9,260 nt of DNA from Acidobacteriaceae bacterium. GTDB taxonomy: Bacteria > Acidobacteriota > Terriglobia > Terriglobales > Acidobacteriaceae. Below the pieces are notes generated by a model. The model made no database searches and had not been told where the DNA came from. It saw only the letters and a program-made list of their open reading frames with translations. This document shows, in pieces, positions 7,254 through 9,260 of the stretch. Numbering within the stretch: position 1 is the stretch's first letter; the number at the start of each line of letters is the position of its first letter. The DNA lies in NCBI GenBank assembly GCA_003152795.1, contig PMBA01000306.1, positions 17,610 to 26,869 on the forward strand. Reading direction: 5' to 3'. Both the position numbers and the translations under genes were made by a program.

Positions 7254-7631
7254 ATGCGCGAAGTGATCGCCACCGACCACGCCCCGAAGGCCATCGGCCC
7301 CTACTCCCAGGCCATTCGTGCCCAGGGTCTCATCTTTACCTCCGGACAGGTAGCCATCGATCCCGCAACCCAGCAGGTAATCGCCGGCGATGTTTCCGCC
7401 CAGACCGACCGCGTCCTCACGAACCTGGCCGCCATTTTGCACGCCTCGGGCAGTACCCTGGAGAAAGTCCTGCGCTGTACCGTCTTTCTCAAAAACATGG
7501 GAGACTTCGCCGCCATGAACGAAGTCTACGGCCGCTATTTCAAGCAGGAGCCGCCAGCCCGCTCCACCGTCGAAGTGGCCCGTCTGCCAAAAGATGTTCT
7601 GGTAGAAATTGATGTGATTGCGCTCGCTTGA
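7254..7631 (+). CDS. ridA: RidA-family reactive imine/enamine deaminase
   Basis: A 125-residue member of the RidA (YjgF/YER057c/UK114) family, whose trimers hydrolyse reactive 2-aminoacrylate and related enamine/imine intermediates released by PLP enzymes, giving 2-ketoacids and ammonia. Family signatures are AIGPYSQA (13-20, with Tyr17), TSGQVAIDP (29-37), and PPARSTVEVARLP (100-112). Arg103 is the position equivalent to the carboxylate-binding arginine that defines active RidA enzymes. The C-terminal VEIDVIA includes Glu119, matching the conserved acidic residue. Length is normal. The ATG has a Shine-Dalgarno, AGGAG (7244-7248), five bases upstream. The gene has its own promoter candidate and is flanked on both sides by copies of the two-hairpin repeat. 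It appears monocistronic, with the next gene 133 bases away. Confidence 0.95.
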   Translation: MREVIATDHAPKAIGPYSQAIRAQGLIFTSGQVAIDPATQQVIAGDVSAQTDRVLTNLAAILHASGSTLEKVLRCTVFLKNMGDFAAMNEVYGRYFKQEPPARSTVEVARLPKDVLVEIDVIALA

Positions 7632-7693
7632 AGGCTCGTGTGGGGACGGGCGCCTGCGCCCGTCCAAGCCGAGCGCAGCTCGGCAGCCGCCAG
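7632..7693 (+). repeat. Two-hairpin intergenic repeat, copy C (most complete)
   Basis: The left cap AGGCTCGTGTGGGG (7632-7645) starts immediately after the ridA stop codon. Hairpin 1 is GGACGGGCGC (7644-7653) with GCGCCCGTCC (7656-7665), a perfect ten-base match (a nine-base stem leaves the loop CCTG). Hairpin 2 is GCCGAGC (7668-7674), loop GCA, GCTCGGC (7678-7684). The right flank is CCGCCAG. There is no T-run, so it is not a classical terminator, but it could define or protect the mRNA 3' end. Confidence 0.8.
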
Positions 7694-7764
7694 TGTTCGC
7701 AGCGACTCTTAGATTCACGATAGAAACAAACTTCTAGAACGTTGCAGAACAAGAAAGGGAAATT

Positions 7765-8226
7765 ATGAAGACTCTAATCCTAGCCATCACCCTGCTCGCA
7801 TTAGCCGCCACTGCCATTGCCCAAACATCTCCAGCTAAAAAGCCAGTAGCGAAACCCGCCACCGGCCCCACCAACGTCACCGGCGCTCCCACCAAAACCG
7901 CCAGCGGCCTCGAATACTGGGACATCAAAGTTGGCACCGGCGCGGTCGCCCAATCCGGACAGCACGTTAAAGTCGACTACACCGGCTGGCTCACCACCGG
8001 CAAGAAATTCGACAGCTCCGTCGGTACCGGAAAGCCGTTTGAATTCATGCTCGGCGCCAGCCAGGTCATCAAGGGCTGGGACGAAGGGGTCGTCGGAATG
8101 AAGGTGGGTGGCAAGCGCCAGTTGCGCATTCCACCCGACTTGGCCTATGGCGCCGCCGGTTATCCCGGAGCAATCCCTCCCAGCGCAACCCTCATCTTCG
8201 ACGTGCAATTAGTAGATGTGAAGTAG
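7765..8226 (+). CDS. Exported FKBP-type peptidyl-prolyl cis-trans isomerase
   Basis: A 153-residue prolyl isomerase that speeds cis-trans isomerisation of X-Pro bonds, probably outside the cytoplasm. A clear Sec signal peptide (hydrophobic 4-18, ATAIAQ cleavage after Ala19) is followed by an Ala/Pro/Lys/Thr-rich linker (21-46). One complete FKBP domain (about 47-153) follows. FKBP12-like active-site residues are all present: Tyr72, Phe82 and Asp83 (KKFDSS), Val101, Ile102 and Trp105 (QVIKGWDEG), Tyr128 (PDLAYG) and Phe145. The [16 protein letters not shown] ending is typical. There is no dimerisation domain of the FkpA/Mip type, so this is the short single-domain form. The ATG has a plausible Shine-Dalgarno, AAGGGA (7755-7760). 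It stands alone between repeat copies C and D. Confidence 0.94.
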   Translation: MKTLILAITLLALAATAIAQTSPAKKPVAKPATGPTNVTGAPTKTASGLEYWDIKVGTGAVAQSGQHVKVDYTGWLTTGKKFDSSVGTGKPFEFMLGASQVIKGWDEGVVGMKVGGKRQLRIPPDLAYGAAGYPGAIPPSATLIFDVQLVDVK

Positions 8227-8236
8227 CGCGCCGGAT

Positions 8237-8361
8237 AGGTTCGTGTGGGCAGGCTCGTGTGGCTAGGCTCGTGTGGTGAACGGCCTCTGCCCCCGTCCAG
8301 CTCGCGTAGGGACGGACGCCATCGTCCATCCAGCCGAGCAGAGCTCGGCACCTGCCGCCAG
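8237..8361 (+). repeat. Two-hairpin intergenic repeat, copy D (composite, with tandem left caps)
   Basis: It begins ten bases after the FKBP stop codon. The left cap occurs as three tandem 14-base units: AGGTTCGTGTGGGC (8237-8250), AGGCTCGTGTGGCT (8251-8264) and AGGCTCGTGTGGTG (8265-8278). A decayed first hairpin follows (about 8276-8298, ending CCCCCGTCC), then another altered cap (8299-8309). A good first hairpin comes next: GGACGGACG (8310-8318) with CGTCCATCC (8323-8331), one mismatch. The second hairpin is GCCGAGC (8333-8339), loop AGA, GCTCGGC (8343-8349). The right flank CTGCCGCCAG ends at 8361. The structure suggests repeated insertion or slippage. Confidence 0.78.
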
Positions 8362-8366
8362 ACACA

Positions 8367-8399
8367 CAAAAGCCCGTAGGATTGAACAATCCCCGGGCT
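8367..8399 (-). terminator. Intrinsic terminator of rpmB
   Basis: On the minus strand AGCCCG plus GGATT pairs with AATCC plus CGGGCT (8371-8376 and 8379-8383 with 8388-8392 and 8394-8399). There is a small internal bulge and a GTTC loop, followed by TTTTGTGTG. It lies nine bases after the rpmB stop codon and points in the right direction. Confidence 0.8.
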
Positions 8400-8408
8400 C
8401 CGCGAAAC

Positions 8409-8597
8409 CTACGCTTTAACCACTTTGCCGCTGCGCAGACAGGATGTGCAAACGCGCATGTGCTTCGTGGCGGCTCCCACTTTGGCGTGAACCGGCCGCA
8501 GATTGACGTTCCAGCGCCGCTTACTCACATTGTGCGCGTGGCTGATGGTGTTTCCGAACTGCGGCCCCTTGCCGCAGACATCGCATACTCGTGCCAT
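8409..8597 (-). CDS. rpmB: 50S ribosomal protein L28 (zinc-binding form)
   Basis: A 62-residue basic protein of the large ribosomal subunit. It begins [16 protein letters not shown] and continues with the conserved [15 protein letters not shown] stretch (19-33), which identifies L28. Four cysteines, Cys5 and Cys8 near the N-terminus and Cys50 and Cys53 in RVCTSC, form the zinc ribbon of the C+ version of this protein. Some bacteria carry a cysteine-free paralogue that replaces it under zinc shortage; none is visible here. The Shine-Dalgarno GGAAGGAA (8607-8614 on the plus strand) lies about nine bases before the ATG. It has its own promoter and terminator, so it is a single-gene transcription unit. 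In other bacteria it often pairs with rpmG, which is absent here. Confidence 0.97.
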   Translation of the reverse strand: MARVCDVCGKGPQFGNTISHAHNVSKRRWNVNLRPVHAKVGAATKHMRVCTSCLRSGKVVKA

Positions 8598-8648
8598 AAC
8601 TCTGAATTCCTTCCAGGCCTGTTGCCGAAACCCCTTGCCGAAGCTTAG

Positions 8649-8678
8649 ATTTTACAGGATTCCGCCCGATTTCGCCAA
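8649..8678 (-). promoter_or_regulatory. Candidate promoter of rpmB
   Basis: On the minus strand TTGGCG (8673-8678) and TAAAAT (8649-8654, five of six to the -10 consensus) are 18 bases apart. Transcription would start near 8642, giving a leader of about 45 bases that includes the Shine-Dalgarno. Confidence 0.55.
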
Positions 8679-8690
8679 ACGCCCTGGGAA

Positions 8691-8786
8691 GAGGTGAGAG
8701 GTCAGAGGTTTGATTGCAAAGGTTAACCCCATCGGCCAACCTCGACTGGTTTTACCTCTGCAATCTAACCTCGAACCTCTGACCTC
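8691..8786. repeat. Long imperfect inverted repeat with GAGGT heptamer arrays
   Basis: On the plus strand three heptamers in a row begin GAGGT: GAGGTGA, GAGGTCA and GAGGTTT (8691-8711). On the minus strand, entering from the other end, are GAGGTCA, GAGGTTC and GAGGTTA (8766-8786). GAGGTCAGAGGTT (8698-8710) is exactly complementary to 8774-8786. GATTGCAAAGGT (8712-8723) pairs with 8754-8765 at 11 of 12 positions. Together these could form a long hairpin with an eight-base offset. It begins just after the mscL stop codon and ends upstream of the rpmB promoter. It has no T-run, so a role as terminator or as a mobile repeat is open. Confidence 0.65.
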
Positions 8787-8791
8787 AACTA

Positions 8792-9208
8792 CTACGCCGC
8801 CTTCCCCATCACCGGCTGCGCGCAATGCATGCACCGCCGCGCATCGATCGGAATCTCGCTCAAACATTCCGGACACTTCTTGGTCGTCGGATCGGCCGGC
8901 GCCGGATCCTTCCGTGTCCGCGCGATCAACGCGTTGATCGGCGTCACCACAAAAAAGTAAACCGCTCCCGCCACCAGCAGAAAGCTGACCACCGCCGTGA
9001 TGAAATCCCCGATCGGAAACACCGTCCCTCTGATCCCAAATGAGATCCCCGTAAAGTCTGGCTTCCCCACCAGCAACGCAATAATGGGATTGATAATGTC
9101 CTTCACCAGAGCGGTGACGATCGTCCCGAACGCCCCGCCAATGACCACACCAACTGCGAGATCCACTACATTACCCCGCAGGATAAACTGCTTGAAACCG
9201 GATAACAT
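8792..9208 (-). CDS. mscL: Large-conductance mechanosensitive channel with C-terminal zinc ribbon
   Basis: A 138-residue inner-membrane channel that opens under membrane tension and releases solutes during hypo-osmotic shock. The start at 9208 gives the typical beginning MLSGFKQFILRGNVVDLAVG. GGAGGAAG (9214-9221) lies eight bases upstream as a strong Shine-Dalgarno. The ten-residue extension to 9238 would run through this site and is rejected. TM1 covers about 14-45 with the small-residue pore lining GVVIGGAFGTIV. TM2 covers about 66-95 (FPIGDFITAVVSFLLVAGAVYFF). The usual cytoplasmic helical bundle is replaced by a charged linker and a C4 zinc ribbon: Cys112 and Cys115 (CPEC), Cys126 and Cys129 (CMHC). 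Similar tails are known to me from other MscL proteins, so it is a variant architecture. Its promoter probably lies at or beyond the window edge. Confidence 0.95.
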   Translation of the reverse strand: MLSGFKQFILRGNVVDLAVGVVIGGAFGTIVTALVKDIINPIIALLVGKPDFTGISFGIRGTVFPIGDFITAVVSFLLVAGAVYFFVVTPINALIARTRKDPAPADPTTKKCPECLSEIPIDARRCMHCAQPVMGKAA

Positions 9209-9260
9209 TATGTCTTCCTCCGTTAAACAAAGTGGCAAAAAATGTAAATGCTAAGTGGGT

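Noticed and set aside
6988..7266. A 92-codon frame in the ruvB-ridA gap
   Set aside because: It runs through the MITE, repeat copy B and the ridA promoter, has no Shine-Dalgarno, and the product is Arg/Ser/Cys-rich without a domain.
8237..8278. Three 14-base tandem units as a short CRISPR
   Set aside because: Units are contiguous with no spacers and belong to the left cap of the intergenic repeat. No cas gene is present.
9209..9238. Ten-residue N-terminal extension of MscL
   Set aside because: It would place the strong GGAGGAAG ribosome binding site inside the coding region, and the family normally begins at the ML-FK-F segment.

Overview
The window is a GC-rich (clearly above 55%), gene-dense stretch of bacterial chromosome. 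Protein style, codon use and intergenic repeats suggest an acidobacterium of the Koribacter/Terriglobia type. This assignment comes from recognition by eye and has not been searched. No virus, plasmid, CRISPR array, tRNA or rRNA was seen.

Layout. Bases 1-1106 hold the 3' part of thrS (threonyl-tRNA synthetase). An accessory AAA+ ATPase of the DUF4143 type follows (1189-2325). Its promoter region is a perfect 16-bp inverted repeat, and its codon use differs sharply from its neighbour's. A divergent elongation factor G (2534-4654) comes next. Then come an exported two-module glyoxalase/VOC-like protein (4771-5706) and ruvB, the Holliday-junction branch-migration motor (5868-6917). The 336-base gap 6918-7253 is filled by a MITE-like element with terminal inverted repeats, one copy of a dispersed two-hairpin repeat, and the promoter of ridA. 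After it lie ridA (7254-7631) and an exported FKBP-type prolyl isomerase (7765-8226). On the minus strand are rpmB (ribosomal protein L28, zinc-binding form, 8409-8597), with its own promoter and terminator, and mscL (8792-9208), a mechanosensitive channel with a C-terminal zinc ribbon.

How the genes work together. Most are housekeeping genes transcribed singly: translation (thrS, EF-G, rpmB), DNA repair (ruvB), metabolite damage control (ridA), envelope protein folding (FKBP) and osmotic protection (mscL). I see no multigene operon. Nearly every plus-strand gene is separated from the next by more than 100 bases.

The unusual content is mostly between genes. There are four same-orientation copies of a two-hairpin repeat placed just after stop codons, a MITE abutting the ruvB stop codon, an inverted array of GAGGT heptamers between mscL and rpmB, and palindromes at the ATPase and ridA promoters. 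I found no convincing undescribed multigene system. The best leads are the repeat family and the horizontally acquired-looking ATPase with its promoter palindrome.
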